Below are positions 1 through 9,395 of a stretch of DNA of 64,000 bases, piece after piece. The stretch is from QZLE01 sp033852135 (lineage in GTDB: Bacteria; Pseudomonadota; Gammaproteobacteria; QZLD01): the NCBI GenBank assembly GCA_033852135.1, contig JAWSVB010000008.1, positions 145,131 to 209,130 on the forward strand. The letters are read 5' to 3'. Numbering within the stretch: the first letter of the stretch is position 1; each line of letters begins with the position of its first letter. The notes under the pieces were generated by a model. The model was not told the origin of the DNA. It ran no database searches and worked only from the letters and a program-made list of their open reading frames with translations. A program made the position numbers and the translations under genes.

Positions 1-282
1 TGGAAAAATAGGACAGGTGTCATGGGCATTATCACAAACGGTAACAACATAATCGAAATTAAAATGTAAGAAATCATCAATATGCTGAGATTTATGCGCA
101 GTTATGTCTATACCCTCTTCCTGCATAACTTTAATGGCATTAGGGTTGAGTCCGTGAGTTTCTATTCCTGCAGAATAAGCATCTATCTGGTCTGATTTAA
201 GAGCTTTAGTCCACCCTTCCGCCATCTGGCTACGGCATGAGTTCCCTGTGCATAAATATAAAAGCTTAATTTTATCGCCCAT
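1..282 (-). CDS. arsC: Arsenate reductase, LMW-PTP (thioredoxin-coupled) type, C-terminus cut by window edge
   Basis: The gene starts at the ATG ending at 282 and runs off the window after 94 codons. The N-terminus carries the phosphate-binding P-loop CTGNSCRSQMAEG (Cys11 to Ser18), and the visible end carries VCDNAHDTCP. This Cys...CxxxxxxC arrangement is typical of pI258-type arsenate reductases, which reduce arsenate to arsenite with thioredoxin as electron donor. Family members are about 130-140 residues, so roughly a third is missing. A low-molecular-weight tyrosine phosphatase is the alternative, but the two extra cysteines favour ArsC. No other ars gene lies on the visible side. Confidence 0.85.
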   Translation of the reverse strand, partial: MGDKIKLLYLCTGNSCRSQMAEGWTKALKSDQIDAYSAGIETHGLNPNAIKVMQEEGIDITAHKSQHIDDFLHFNFDYVVTVCDNAHDTCPIFP

Positions 283-344
283 TTAAAACCTCTTTCCATT
301 TATGTATTTCAAGTGCTAATTATTTATCACAAATTCAAAATAAT

Positions 345-1709
345 CTACTGCTTGTTAAGATTTATAGTTAAACCAGAACCACTAAACTCTATATAGCGCC
401 GCATATTCATGAATGGTTTTTCAATAAGAACAAATGAAATACTCGCAATGATAGCGCTTATTAGAACTGTTACAGCAAAAGTCAAAAATAGTTGTAGCAA
501 ACTAACTTCATTAATTTCGGGATAGAATATTAGTTCAACAATTCCAAATGCTTGCGGTATCACCAATAGGTGCAACAGGTAAATTGAATATGATAGCTGT
601 GCTATGGGATACCAAAATGGTAGTGATAGCAGAATAGACAATGGTTTTAACACCTTATTATAAGATGCTAAGGACAGTATCAAAATATAGCCTATACAGA
701 GTGAAAACAACAATCGAGCAAAAAGAATATGCAAGATTTTAAATGTTGGTGTGAAATCAACATTCAAGTTATGCAAGGGCAGCATCGTGACAAACACAAC
801 CCCTAACACAGAAAGAGTAAATAACACTATGCTTAGAGTTTTATATCTAGCAAAGAAACATTGTAGCTTTTGTTTGAAATTAACTTCTAAATTCGTAGAA
901 TTTAAAGTTGCAAGCAGTACACCAATAACCAAAGGGGTAAATCGCGTATATAAGTTTATATAAACCTTATTTATATAATGGATATCAAAACCGGTTAATG
1001 ATGGAAAAATATGAAAAACTGGGTGATGGGCGAATAACTCATTATCAATTATTAATAAGCCTCCTCTAATAGCAAGCCCAGCTGCAATCAAGGTTAATAG
1101 GAGTTTTATCTTATGCTTTGTTTTAAAGAAAATGGCTGCTAAAAAAAATGGAAAAATGAAATAAAACTGAGCTTCAACCGCTAAGCTCCATGTCCAATTC
1201 ATAAAAGTTTTATCAAAAGAGAGGAAATTATTTAAGTATAAGATGTTGGCCCAGGCAGTATTTAAGAATTGTGCCTGCCATTCTAAATTCGCACATATCA
1301 CTATTGCCAATATATATACTGGCATCAACCTGAATAAACGCCTTAAGAAAAAGCTTCTAATATTAATCTTTCCAGTATTTTCATATTCATTTATTAAGAT
1401 AGAGCCAATAAGATAACCACTTAAAACAAAGAATACATCAACACCAAATCCACCCTGCCAGATAAAACTGAGCCACTTAGGAAAATTTGAAAGATATAAT
1501 ATAAATTGTTGCTCTGGCAAAACTAGAGCAATTGCTAGAAAGCTATGAAAAATGATCACATATAGGATCGCTATAGCTCGAAGACCATCAAGTGTTTTAA
1601 GGGATCCTCCCTTTCTAATAAAAATTGACTTGAAATTATTCTCAAGATCAAAGCAAGAATAAATATTATTAATCGAAACCCTGCAGTTATTTGTTTTTAA
1701 CTTACCCAT
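345..1709 (-). CDS. Membrane acyltransferase, OafA/acyltransferase 3 family
   Basis: A 454-residue polytopic membrane protein. After a hydrophilic stretch of about 36 residues it shows the acyltransferase-3 start signature TLDGLRAIAILYVIIFHS, with Arg44 and His55 as the expected functional pair. It also has the family motifs FFVLSGYLIG and WSLAVEAQFYFIFP, and about ten hydrophobic segments. Such enzymes transfer acetyl or other acyl groups onto extracytoplasmic sugars. The ATG overlaps the stop of the upstream membrane protein by 8 bases, so it is translated with the glycan cluster that follows on the minus strand. I infer that it decorates the glycan made by that cluster. The acyl group and acceptor cannot be read from sequence. 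Confidence 0.85.
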   Translation of the reverse strand: MGKLKTNNCRVSINNIYSCFDLENNFKSIFIRKGGSLKTLDGLRAIAILYVIIFHSFLAIALVLPEQQFILYLSNFPKWLSFIWQGGFGVDVFFVLSGYLIGSILINEYENTGKINIRSFFLRRLFRLMPVYILAIVICANLEWQAQFLNTAWANILYLNNFLSFDKTFMNWTWSLAVEAQFYFIFPFFLAAIFFKTKHKIKLLLTLIAAGLAIRGGLLIIDNELFAHHPVFHIFPSLTGFDIHYINKVYINLYTRFTPLVIGVLLATLNSTNLEVNFKQKLQCFFARYKTLSIVLFTLSVLGVVFVTMLPLHNLNVDFTPTFKILHILFARLLFSLCIGYILILSLASYNKVLKPLSILLSLPFWYPIAQLSYSIYLLHLLVIPQAFGIVELIFYPEINEVSLLQLFLTFAVTVLISAIIASISFVLIEKPFMNMRRYIEFSGSGLTINLNKQ

Positions 1710-3564
1710 TATCTACAGCCGGAGTAATCAATACTTCGTTATTCAGCATTTGTTTGGAGAAGTCTACTTTAATATATCTCTGCTCTTTCCAACTCCATTG
1801 GTACCACAAACTATGAACATCATTTATTGGGTAAGAAAAGATGAAATCAACTTCTGTAGGTTCTCCTGCATCAGTTGTACTTTGAATTAAAACTTCCATA
1901 TCTAAAAATGTAATTACATCTCTATTTTGAATTGGTGAACTATTTTTCCTAAATATTGAAGTTTTAATAAGGTCTAAATAAGCGGGGGAAATTATATTAC
2001 TACTATCTTCAATATATGAATGTGGATATATATCCATCCCAGAATGATTTGTCATACGTAAAGTGTAATCATCAATAATTGTATACGTATTCTTATTAAA
2101 GGCAGTTGATAGTATCCTGACGTGCTCAGGCATAACTTGATTGTTATATGCGAACTTATATTTTAGATATAGCAAATCAAATGCATGGGGGGAGTTTAAA
2201 AGGTACAACCTCTTACCATATAAATCTTGCTGCGTAACTGAATCAAAAACTCCTGCAGGTTTTGGTTCAGCTTTTAATGCTACAAAACCAGACAGTCCTA
2301 ATATAAGAACACCAGAAACCGGTACATGAATAACTAAAGCAATAATACATAGAGCTTTTTTGAATTTAACCCCAAGTTTTGGGTTCATATCATCCATATT
2401 GTTTTTGAATAGATCAAAAATAACTGACACTAGAACAGTAAGAAAGCCCATAGCTGCAATTGATATGAATAGTTGTAATCTACTGCTAATCAAAGATATG
2501 GAGCAAACAGGTATTGAGCTTAAAGCCATTGCTAATAGAAAGAATTTTAAGCGATCATCCTTTAATATCTGCTTTCTAAAAACAAACGTAAAAACAAATA
2601 TAAATGCCAATGAGCAGGTAATTAAGACTATTTTTAGGTCTGGAATAAATAGAACATAAAGGGGGTCTGTTAAGAAAAATTGATTTAAAATTAGTATGGG
2701 GGCTCGTGCAATAACGGCTTTAACAAAGCCTGAAATATTCACAATTGGGTCAATGTATAGTCCAGTATTTTGAGCACCAAATCCCTGGATATTATATAAA
2801 TAGCGCCATAAAACAATGACCAAGAAGGTAGTAACAATTATAGGTAATTTTTCTTTAAAAGTGCGCTTATCAAAAAATATCAAATATGGCATTGAAAAAG
2901 CTATAGTCGTAATCCCTGATTCAGCCGCGAGAAGTGATAACATTAAACACAACATTGATATGCACAAAGGTTTTTTACAACTGCATTTTGTCGATTTATC
3001 GAGAAATATTAGGGATAAAATTGCGAAAAAAGCGGCTATTAAGGAATTTCTACTGGCTATCCAACCTAATGGCTCATATAAACTGTAATCACAAATTAGT
3101 AAAACAATTACTAACGGAACTAAAGTACTTTTAAGAAACCGGTTAAAGAAATTTATTAACGCTGCAAACATTGCAACAAACCATAAACTACTATGCAAAT
3201 GCATCATCAGTGTAGAATCAGGCCAGATCTGATAGTCGATCCAATGCGTTAAAGCTGACACTGGCCTCCAGAAAGCTATCTGCAACTCTCTATCAACCCA
3301 CCACGGAGCAGTACCAACTTGTACTGCAGGCTCAAGGTTATTAAGTTTTTGGCTAAAAAAAGCAAACATATTATTTATCTGGTAAAAGAAATCAGATAAA
3401 TAATGATTTGAACTATTGTGGGTCAAAAAGAAATCACGATGAAATAAGTCATCTGAAGTCAAAGGCATAAAAAGAAATGGAACAGTAAAGATAAATGCCA
3501 CCAGCAATAAAAGATAAGGGTTATCTTGCAGCAGCTTCTTTACCCGAGTTAGGAACATAAACAA
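1702..3564 (-). CDS. Polytopic membrane protein, probable GT-C-fold glycosyltransferase
   Basis: A 620-residue protein with about ten to twelve hydrophobic segments and a soluble C-terminal part of about 180 residues. The first extracytoplasmic loop holds an acidic pair (SDDLFHRDF, Asp38-Asp39). It is followed by WRPVSALTHWIDY and HLHSSLWF, a layout typical of lipid-phosphate-sugar-dependent GT-C transferases. I see no closer family name. It lies between the UbiA-type gene (1-base gap) and the acyltransferase (8-base overlap), with the DprE-like pair upstream. The inferred job is transfer of arabinose, or the sugar made by these neighbours, from a polyprenyl-phosphate donor on the periplasmic face. 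Donor and acceptor are unproven. Confidence 0.6.
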   Translation of the reverse strand: MFMFLTRVKKLLQDNPYLLLLVAFIFTVPFLFMPLTSDDLFHRDFFLTHNSSNHYLSDFFYQINNMFAFFSQKLNNLEPAVQVGTAPWWVDRELQIAFWRPVSALTHWIDYQIWPDSTLMMHLHSSLWFVAMFAALINFFNRFLKSTLVPLVIVLLICDYSLYEPLGWIASRNSLIAAFFAILSLIFLDKSTKCSCKKPLCISMLCLMLSLLAAESGITTIAFSMPYLIFFDKRTFKEKLPIIVTTFLVIVLWRYLYNIQGFGAQNTGLYIDPIVNISGFVKAVIARAPILILNQFFLTDPLYVLFIPDLKIVLITCSLAFIFVFTFVFRKQILKDDRLKFFLLAMALSSIPVCSISLISSRLQLFISIAAMGFLTVLVSVIFDLFKNNMDDMNPKLGVKFKKALCIIALVIHVPVSGVLILGLSGFVALKAEPKPAGVFDSVTQQDLYGKRLYLLNSPHAFDLLYLKYKFAYNNQVMPEHVRILSTAFNKNTYTIIDDYTLRMTNHSGMDIYPHSYIEDSSNIISPAYLDLIKTSIFRKNSSPIQNRDVITFLDMEVLIQSTTDAGEPTEVDFIFSYPINDVHSLWYQWSWKEQRYIKVDFSKQMLNNEVLITPAVDNG

Positions 3565-3565
3565 T

Positions 3566-4999
3566 CTAACCTAGACTTGCTAAAACTACTGTTAAAAGAG
3601 ATAACCCGCCAATCAACCAGCTGACTTTATCTTTAATAGCAAATACAATTGGATCTTCATTCATCATTCGCCGTGCAGTTATCAACCAAACTCTGCTTAT
3701 CCAAAAAAGAATCAAAGGACAAATTGCCCAAAGAAAATCAGGGGCAGAATAATGCTGCGTTACCATCGGACTATTTAAGTATAAAGCCATGATGAGCACT
3801 GACAAATATCCACTCCCCGTCCCCATACTTTTTAAAATCTCAATATCATGGATAGTGTACCCTCTCCCTTTTACATCGTGCTTATTTTCAGCGATAAGAT
3901 TAAGGAGTTCAGAAACACGTTTTACAATAGCAAGAGATAAGAAAATAAATACCGAAAAAGCTAACAACCAAAATGATATTTTTACATCAATAGCTATAGC
4001 TCCAGCTACAACACGTGTCGTATAAAGCCCAGCGAGCATAATAACGTCAATAATTGGAACGGATTTCAATTTAAAGGAGTATGCAAGTGTTGTAGCGATG
4101 TATACAAAAAGTACTATAGAGAACTGCCAATTTATAAAATATAACAGCGATAAACTAAATAGCATAAGTACAAATGATAGGATCAATCCTGAGAGTACAG
4201 AAAGATCCCCACTAGCAAATGGCCTATTACATTTAGTTTTATGCGCCCTATCAGCATCAAGATCAAACAGGTCATTGATAATGTAGGTAGCGGAGGCACA
4301 AAGACTAAAAGAGAGGAATGCGATTAAAGCGACATAAATCGAGTGCATGTCACCTAATTTGTGGGCTGCTAGTAGCGGGACCATAATCAAAGCATTTTTA
4401 GTCCACTGATGAAGTCTAATCGCCTTTAATACTTTCTTGATCCCTGGTTTTTGGTGGGAGAATTCTTTTTCAACAGCTGAACATTGCTGCGCAATTTTAA
4501 CAGTGCTGTCTGAGGCATTAACCACAATTGACTTGCGAGAGACTTCCCAAATATATTTATCTTTCTCCTCATTTCCAGCGTAATCAAAATTACCTTTACC
4601 AAACTTTTCTAAAAGCAATGCAGCTTTATTTTTACCCGTCAAATTAGTGGTATCATCGGTTGATAGAACTTCACTAAATATTCCAAGGTGATCAGCGATC
4701 ATCTGTGCATATTTCTTTTGGCTACCTGTAACTAATAAAAGTTCTCTGCCGTTATTTTTTTCTGATTTTATATATTCAAGGAAATCGAGCACATATGGCA
4801 AGCGTGTAACATCAATGCTTGACCTAATAGCTAATTGATATTTGAGGTTATGCTTCCCCTTTAGTAGCCAAAAAGGGATAAGTAGCATAATCCAAGGATA
4901 TATTTTCACTGCCCGTACAAACGATTCGACCATAATATCGGAGCGAATAAGTGTGCCATCAAGGTCTACACACAATGGGACATTATTATTAGTTGTCAT
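3566..4999 (-). CDS. HAD phosphatase-UbiA prenyltransferase fusion, DPPR-synthase-like
   Basis: A 477-residue two-domain protein. Residues 1 to about 190 are a HAD hydrolase: DLDGT at 12-16, LLLVTGS as motif II, a lysine in the GKNKAALL stretch, and FDYAGNEEKDKY as the acidic motif. From about residue 195 a UbiA membrane domain follows, with NDLFDLDADRAHKTK and NRPFASG near 240-262 and KRVSEL near 360. These match the polyprenyl-phosphate phosphoribosyltransferase branch (mycobacterial Rv3806c family) rather than ubiquinone UbiA. The expected reaction is PRPP plus polyprenyl phosphate giving polyprenylphosphoryl-5-phosphoribose. The fused HAD domain could remove the 5-phosphate, which would supply the DprE1/DprE2-like enzymes next door. 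The phosphatase role is inference. Confidence 0.75.
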   Translation of the reverse strand: MTTNNNVPLCVDLDGTLIRSDIMVESFVRAVKIYPWIMLLIPFWLLKGKHNLKYQLAIRSSIDVTRLPYVLDFLEYIKSEKNNGRELLLVTGSQKKYAQMIADHLGIFSEVLSTDDTTNLTGKNKAALLLEKFGKGNFDYAGNEEKDKYIWEVSRKSIVVNASDSTVKIAQQCSAVEKEFSHQKPGIKKVLKAIRLHQWTKNALIMVPLLAAHKLGDMHSIYVALIAFLSFSLCASATYIINDLFDLDADRAHKTKCNRPFASGDLSVLSGLILSFVLMLFSLSLLYFINWQFSIVLFVYIATTLAYSFKLKSVPIIDVIMLAGLYTTRVVAGAIAIDVKISFWLLAFSVFIFLSLAIVKRVSELLNLIAENKHDVKGRGYTIHDIEILKSMGTGSGYLSVLIMALYLNSPMVTQHYSAPDFLWAICPLILFWISRVWLITARRMMNEDPIVFAIKDKVSWLIGGLSLLTVVLASLG

Positions 5000-5027
5000 T
5001 TTAATGCCTTATTAATTATATTTATTA

Positions 5028-5765
5028 TTATAGATTGCTCTTCTTAAAGATAAATTCTGGGATATTTTTTATTATCATCATGATGTAACGCCATACCCAC
5101 ATCGTATAAATTGTGTTGCGTTGTTTTTGCTGCCCATTATAGATATCGTTAGCTACATCTTTTGGCTCTGCTAATAGTGCCTGCGGCAACTCCATACCTT
5201 CTGTCATTCTTGTATTTACAAACCCGGGTTTAACAGTCATTACATGCACACCTACTTTGGACAAACGGTGTCTTAACCCAGAGAGATAAGCAGTAAACCC
5301 GGCTTTGGCGCTGCCATAGGTATAATTACTTTGCCTTCCTCTATCTCCAGCTACTGAGCTGACTCCGATAATAAATCCATCACGCCTTTGCTCCATATCA
5401 TTTGCAATAATATTGAGCATTGAAACACACCCAGTGTAGTTGGTATTTATTATATTAATTGCTTCATTAAAATCGGTTTGGGACTGAGGTTGATCCCCTA
5501 AATACCCAACAAAACAAGCAACGCCCTGCGGCTTATTTTCAAGTGATTCAAAAATAGTTTGATGTTTTGTAAAATCACACGCATCAAAAGGTATATATCG
5601 AACATCGATTTTATACCTAACCATAAGGTCATTTGCATCAGCTTCTATCTCAGTTTTTTCTTGATCACGACCTGCCAAATAGAGATTAAATCCATTTTGC
5701 GCATATTTTTTTGCTACGGCCTTAGCTATATCAGATGCTGCACCTAGTATTAATAAATATTTCAT
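5028..5765 (-). CDS. Short-chain dehydrogenase, DprE2-like (keto-arabinose reductase)
   Basis: A 245-residue SDR. The NAD(P) fingerprint is LILGAASDIAKAVAKKYA (residues 5-22), the catalytic serine lies in GVSSVAGDRG (134-143), and the YxxxK pair is Tyr150/Lys154. The last 25 residues form a hydrophobic-basic tail that may touch the membrane. Its start overlaps the end of the DprE1-like gene by 4 bases (ATGA), the usual order for the pair. In mycobacteria DprE2 reduces decaprenylphosphoryl-2-keto-ribose to decaprenylphosphoryl-D-arabinose. The pairing with a DprE1 homologue makes the same role likely here. A generic SDR is the fallback call. Confidence 0.75.
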   Translation of the reverse strand: MKYLLILGAASDIAKAVAKKYAQNGFNLYLAGRDQEKTEIEADANDLMVRYKIDVRYIPFDACDFTKHQTIFESLENKPQGVACFVGYLGDQPQSQTDFNEAINIINTNYTGCVSMLNIIANDMEQRRDGFIIGVSSVAGDRGRQSNYTYGSAKAGFTAYLSGLRHRLSKVGVHVMTVKPGFVNTRMTEGMELPQALLAEPKDVANDIYNGQQKQRNTIYTMWVWRYIMMIIKNIPEFIFKKSNL

Positions 5766-7084
5766 ATGCCTACTCGTTTTGATTGAAGTGATGAAAAAAT
5801 ATTTCTTGGGTCATATTGATGTTTAATGTCTTTAAATTTATCTAAATGGGGATAGCCACTTAACATTTTCGCATTCATCCTTACATCTTTTGCCATATAG
5901 AGCCTACCACCATAATCAAGAACCATTGCGTCGAGCTCATCCAAAAATGGGAATAACTTATCGCTAATGGGGAAATCAAGTGCTAGGGTATAGCCTTCGG
6001 TAGGAAAAGAGAGCATATCCTCCTGTTTCCCAAATAGTTTTAACACAGCAAGAAAAGAGCCTAGACCACTATCTGCAATCTTATTTAAAATAGCCTCCAT
6101 CCCCTCCTTGCCAGATTCAATAGGTAGTACGAATTGATATTGAGTAAATCCTTTTTTGCCATAGATTCGATTCCAGTTAAGGACACTATCTAATGGGTAA
6201 AAAAACTGATCATAATCAATTATGGACTCAGTAGGTTTTTTTGGTGATTTTCCAAAATATAGAGCGTTGAAAGCTTTGACACTCAATGAATTTAAAGCAA
6301 AAGAAGGAAAATTAAACGGTACATTAAATTTCATTTTCTTTGGCAAGATAAGTGGTGCATTTTTATGCGCATTATTCCTAATTTCAGAAACCTTAGCGTG
6401 CTCGCCGCGCATCATTACAGATCTACCTAAATTATCCCCTTTACTAAGACAATCAATCCATGCAACTGAATAGGTCCAATCTGCTGAATCAGCAAAAACT
6501 TGCATAATCTCTTCAAAATTATTTGCTCTTATCACCTCTTGCCGAATGAAAGCAGACTCAATCGGTATCAAGTTAAATGAAGCTCTAAGAGTAATGCCTG
6601 TCAATCCCATTCCACCACAGGTAGCTTCGAATAGATCGGAATTTTCACTGCGGCTACACCTAACTGTATCGCCATTTGAAAGCATTAAATCAAGCCAGTT
6701 TACATGATTACAAAAAGAGCCCGATTCGTGATGATTTTTACCATGTACGTTGGAGGCAATAGCACCTCCAACTGTTACAAATTTTGTCCCTGGAGTAGTA
6801 GGTAAAAACCAACCTCGCGGAACAAATATATCTAAAATTTCTTCAAGAGAAACTCCTGATTCACAAACAAGCTCACCAGTTTCATCGTTAAAACAAAGCA
6901 TATGATTAAAGCGGAGAGTAGAGATGATATTTTTATTTAAGGCGCTATCTCCATAACAGCGGCCTAACCCTCTAGGGATAATCTCTTCACTGGTTTTAAT
7001 AATTGTCCGTAGAGAGTCTTCATTAATAAATGATTTTACTTCGGCATCAATTACAGGGTAATTACCCCAGTTAGATAATTTCAT
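5762..7084 (-). CDS. FAD-dependent oxidase, DprE1-like (decaprenylphosphoryl-ribose 2'-oxidase family)
   Basis: A 440-residue flavoprotein of the VAO/PCMH type. PRGLGRCYGDS at 37-47 forms the FAD pyrophosphate loop, and SNVHGKNHHESGSF continues the FAD domain. The C-terminus ends with the DprE1-typical YDPRNIFSSLQSKR. Family members oxidise the 2'-OH of polyprenylphosphoryl-ribose, the first half of its epimerisation to arabinose. It is the first gene of a minus-strand run ending at 345, so the leader between 7085 and 7243 (AT-rich, no clear boxes picked out) should hold the promoter. Whether the lipid is undecaprenyl or decaprenyl phosphate is not visible. Confidence 0.8.
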   Translation of the reverse strand: MKLSNWGNYPVIDAEVKSFINEDSLRTIIKTSEEIIPRGLGRCYGDSALNKNIISTLRFNHMLCFNDETGELVCESGVSLEEILDIFVPRGWFLPTTPGTKFVTVGGAIASNVHGKNHHESGSFCNHVNWLDLMLSNGDTVRCSRSENSDLFEATCGGMGLTGITLRASFNLIPIESAFIRQEVIRANNFEEIMQVFADSADWTYSVAWIDCLSKGDNLGRSVMMRGEHAKVSEIRNNAHKNAPLILPKKMKFNVPFNFPSFALNSLSVKAFNALYFGKSPKKPTESIIDYDQFFYPLDSVLNWNRIYGKKGFTQYQFVLPIESGKEGMEAILNKIADSGLGSFLAVLKLFGKQEDMLSFPTEGYTLALDFPISDKLFPFLDELDAMVLDYGGRLYMAKDVRMNAKMLSGYPHLDKFKDIKHQYDPRNIFSSLQSKRVGI

Positions 7085-7243
7085 AGCTTGCCTGCTTTTA
7101 TCGTTTTTATTATTTATTAGTGTTTATAATTATTTTATTCTAAACATTATCTTTAAACCCAAAATGTGAAAGGTGCAAGATAATTTAAATTTTCTATATG
7201 ATATATGGATATAGATATGATTTATAGGCTAACTACAAATAAA

Positions 7244-9175
7244 TTATTTTTTAGCTCTAGGTATTAAACATCGCTTATCATTTCCAACAAGATTGTTCTT
7301 ACCCATGTTGTATAGAGTTTTACGCAAAAGATCCCAGTTTTTAGGGTCATGATAGCGTAAAAAAGCCTTATGCAACTGACGCTGGCGCCCTTTTTTAGCA
7401 TTTTTTATCTTGTCACTCTCTCGTGTAACACGATTAGAAACATCAAGGTCAGTGTAAAACATCGCTGCTGCCTTGGTAAGCGGAGTCGGATAAAAATTCT
7501 GCACTTGATCTAAACGGTATTTATTACGTTTTAACCAAATTGCTAAATCCAGCATATCTTGATCTGATGTTCCTGGGTGCCCTGCTATAAAATACGGGAT
7601 AATGTACTGCTCTTTGCCTGCTTCTTTTGAATATTGCATAAAAAGTTGGCTAAACCGTTCAAAAACTTCAACACCAGGCTTGTACATCATGCGCAATACA
7701 GGCTTCTGCGTGTGCTCAGGAGCAATTTTTAAATACCCTCCAACATGATGTTGCACGAGCTCTCTAATATATGATTTAGACCTTACAGCCAGATCGTGCC
7801 TTATTCCAGAACCGATAAGCACCTTCTTTATACCAGGAACTTGACGTGACTTACGATATAGTTCGATTAGAGGGTTGTGATTATCATCCAGATTATTGCA
7901 GATTTCTGGATATAAACATGATGGGCGTTTACATTTTTTACAAATCTCAAAATTTCTCCCCTTCATCTTATACATATTTGCGCTAGGTCCACCAACATCA
8001 CTTATAATGCCGGTAAAACCGGGAACTGATGACTCTATTTTCTTTATCTCATCTAAGATAGATTCCTCTGACCTTGACTGGATAAACTTGCCCTCATGCA
8101 CTCCAATAGAGCAGAAACTACAGCCACCAAAACAACCACGCATGATGTTTACCGAAAATCGAATCATCTCATATGCAGGCATCTTGCTTTTTGCATATTC
8201 AGGATGAGGAATACGCTTAAAAGGAAGGTCATAAACGTAATCAATCTCTTCTGTCAATAAAGGCATTGGCGGAGGATTTTGCCAAAGCACCCTCTTGTCA
8301 TGTAATTGAATCAATGGACGGGCAGAGTAAGGATTTGAATTTTGATTGAAATGGTAACTAGCATGAGCATACAGTGTTGAATCAGAACACATATCTTCAT
8401 AAGAAGGCAAAACTATAACGCTATTGGCTTTGCTTTCAGTTTTACTTGGTTTCTTTAATTTAGAAGGAATTTTTGTTTGATCATCGAGGGTAACATCTTC
8501 AGGAATAGCTGAAAGGGATACAACAGTACCTGGAATCCTAGTTAATTCGGACGGTTTAACGCCATTTGCTAGTTTGTAAGCAATTTCTGTGAGCGGTCGT
8601 TCACCATTTCCATAAACAAGAATATCTGCTTTTGAATCGATCAAAATAGATCTACGCACTTTCTCGGACCAGTAATCGTAGTGAGCAACTCTGCGTAAAC
8701 TTGCTTCAATCCCACCAATTATTATTGGTACATCACTATATGCTTCTCTGCATCTCTGACTATAGACAATCACTGCTCTATCAGGACGCATATTAGCATT
8801 GCCATCTGGAGAATATGCATCATCACTTCTGATTTTTTTATCAGCAGTATATTTATTAATCATTGAATCCATATTTCCGGATGTAACCCCATAAAATAGA
8901 TTCGGTTTGCCTAAGCGCATGAAATCTTCTTTAGAGTTCCAACCAGGCTGATCGATGATACCTACTCTGTAGCCTAATGACTCTAAATAACGACCAATTA
9001 TAGCCATGCCGAAGCTTGGATGATCAACATAAGCATCACCAGTAACTAAGATAACATCACAGCTATCCCACCCAAGTTGATCCATTTCTGCTTTTGTTCG
9101 GGGTAAAAAATCTGATATGCCATAGCATTCAGCCCAATATTTAGGGTAATTAAGGATGTTACTGAATGAAAGCAC
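7244..9175 (-). CDS. ygiQ: YgiQ family radical SAM protein
   Basis: A 643-residue UPF0313 protein. The N-terminus (YPKYWAECYG, then LVTGDAYVDHPSFG) is highly typical of YgiQ. The radical-SAM cluster motif is RGCFGGCSFC near residues 344-352. A second cysteine group, CKKCKRPSCLYPEIC, lies near 415. The C-terminus has the usual QNFYPTPLT and KKGRQRQLHKAFLRY. The start is a GTG ending at 9175, with GGAG about ten bases upstream; no better start fits the family N-terminus. YgiQ enzymes bind a 4Fe-4S cluster and S-adenosylmethionine, but their substrate is not established. It appears monocistronic. Confidence 0.9.
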   Translation of the reverse strand: MLSFSNILNYPKYWAECYGISDFLPRTKAEMDQLGWDSCDVILVTGDAYVDHPSFGMAIIGRYLESLGYRVGIIDQPGWNSKEDFMRLGKPNLFYGVTSGNMDSMINKYTADKKIRSDDAYSPDGNANMRPDRAVIVYSQRCREAYSDVPIIIGGIEASLRRVAHYDYWSEKVRRSILIDSKADILVYGNGERPLTEIAYKLANGVKPSELTRIPGTVVSLSAIPEDVTLDDQTKIPSKLKKPSKTESKANSVIVLPSYEDMCSDSTLYAHASYHFNQNSNPYSARPLIQLHDKRVLWQNPPPMPLLTEEIDYVYDLPFKRIPHPEYAKSKMPAYEMIRFSVNIMRGCFGGCSFCSIGVHEGKFIQSRSEESILDEIKKIESSVPGFTGIISDVGGPSANMYKMKGRNFEICKKCKRPSCLYPEICNNLDDNHNPLIELYRKSRQVPGIKKVLIGSGIRHDLAVRSKSYIRELVQHHVGGYLKIAPEHTQKPVLRMMYKPGVEVFERFSQLFMQYSKEAGKEQYIIPYFIAGHPGTSDQDMLDLAIWLKRNKYRLDQVQNFYPTPLTKAAAMFYTDLDVSNRVTRESDKIKNAKKGRQRQLHKAFLRYHDPKNWDLLRKTLYNMGKNNLVGNDKRCLIPRAKK

Positions 9176-9395
9176 TTATGAAGAACTCCGAAGGGATGGT
9201 TATGTTTTATACATTTTATAGATATAGGCTGCAAATTCAATCACAGTATTACAAACCAACCCCTTTTCTTGCTTGCATAAGCTGTATTGTTTAACTAAAT
9301 ATTATATATACCGTTATTAAATGTATTTACTTAATTATCTACATAATAATAAAGATTAATTTATATCGTTTGTCTAAACCATATAGGAGCTGTTA

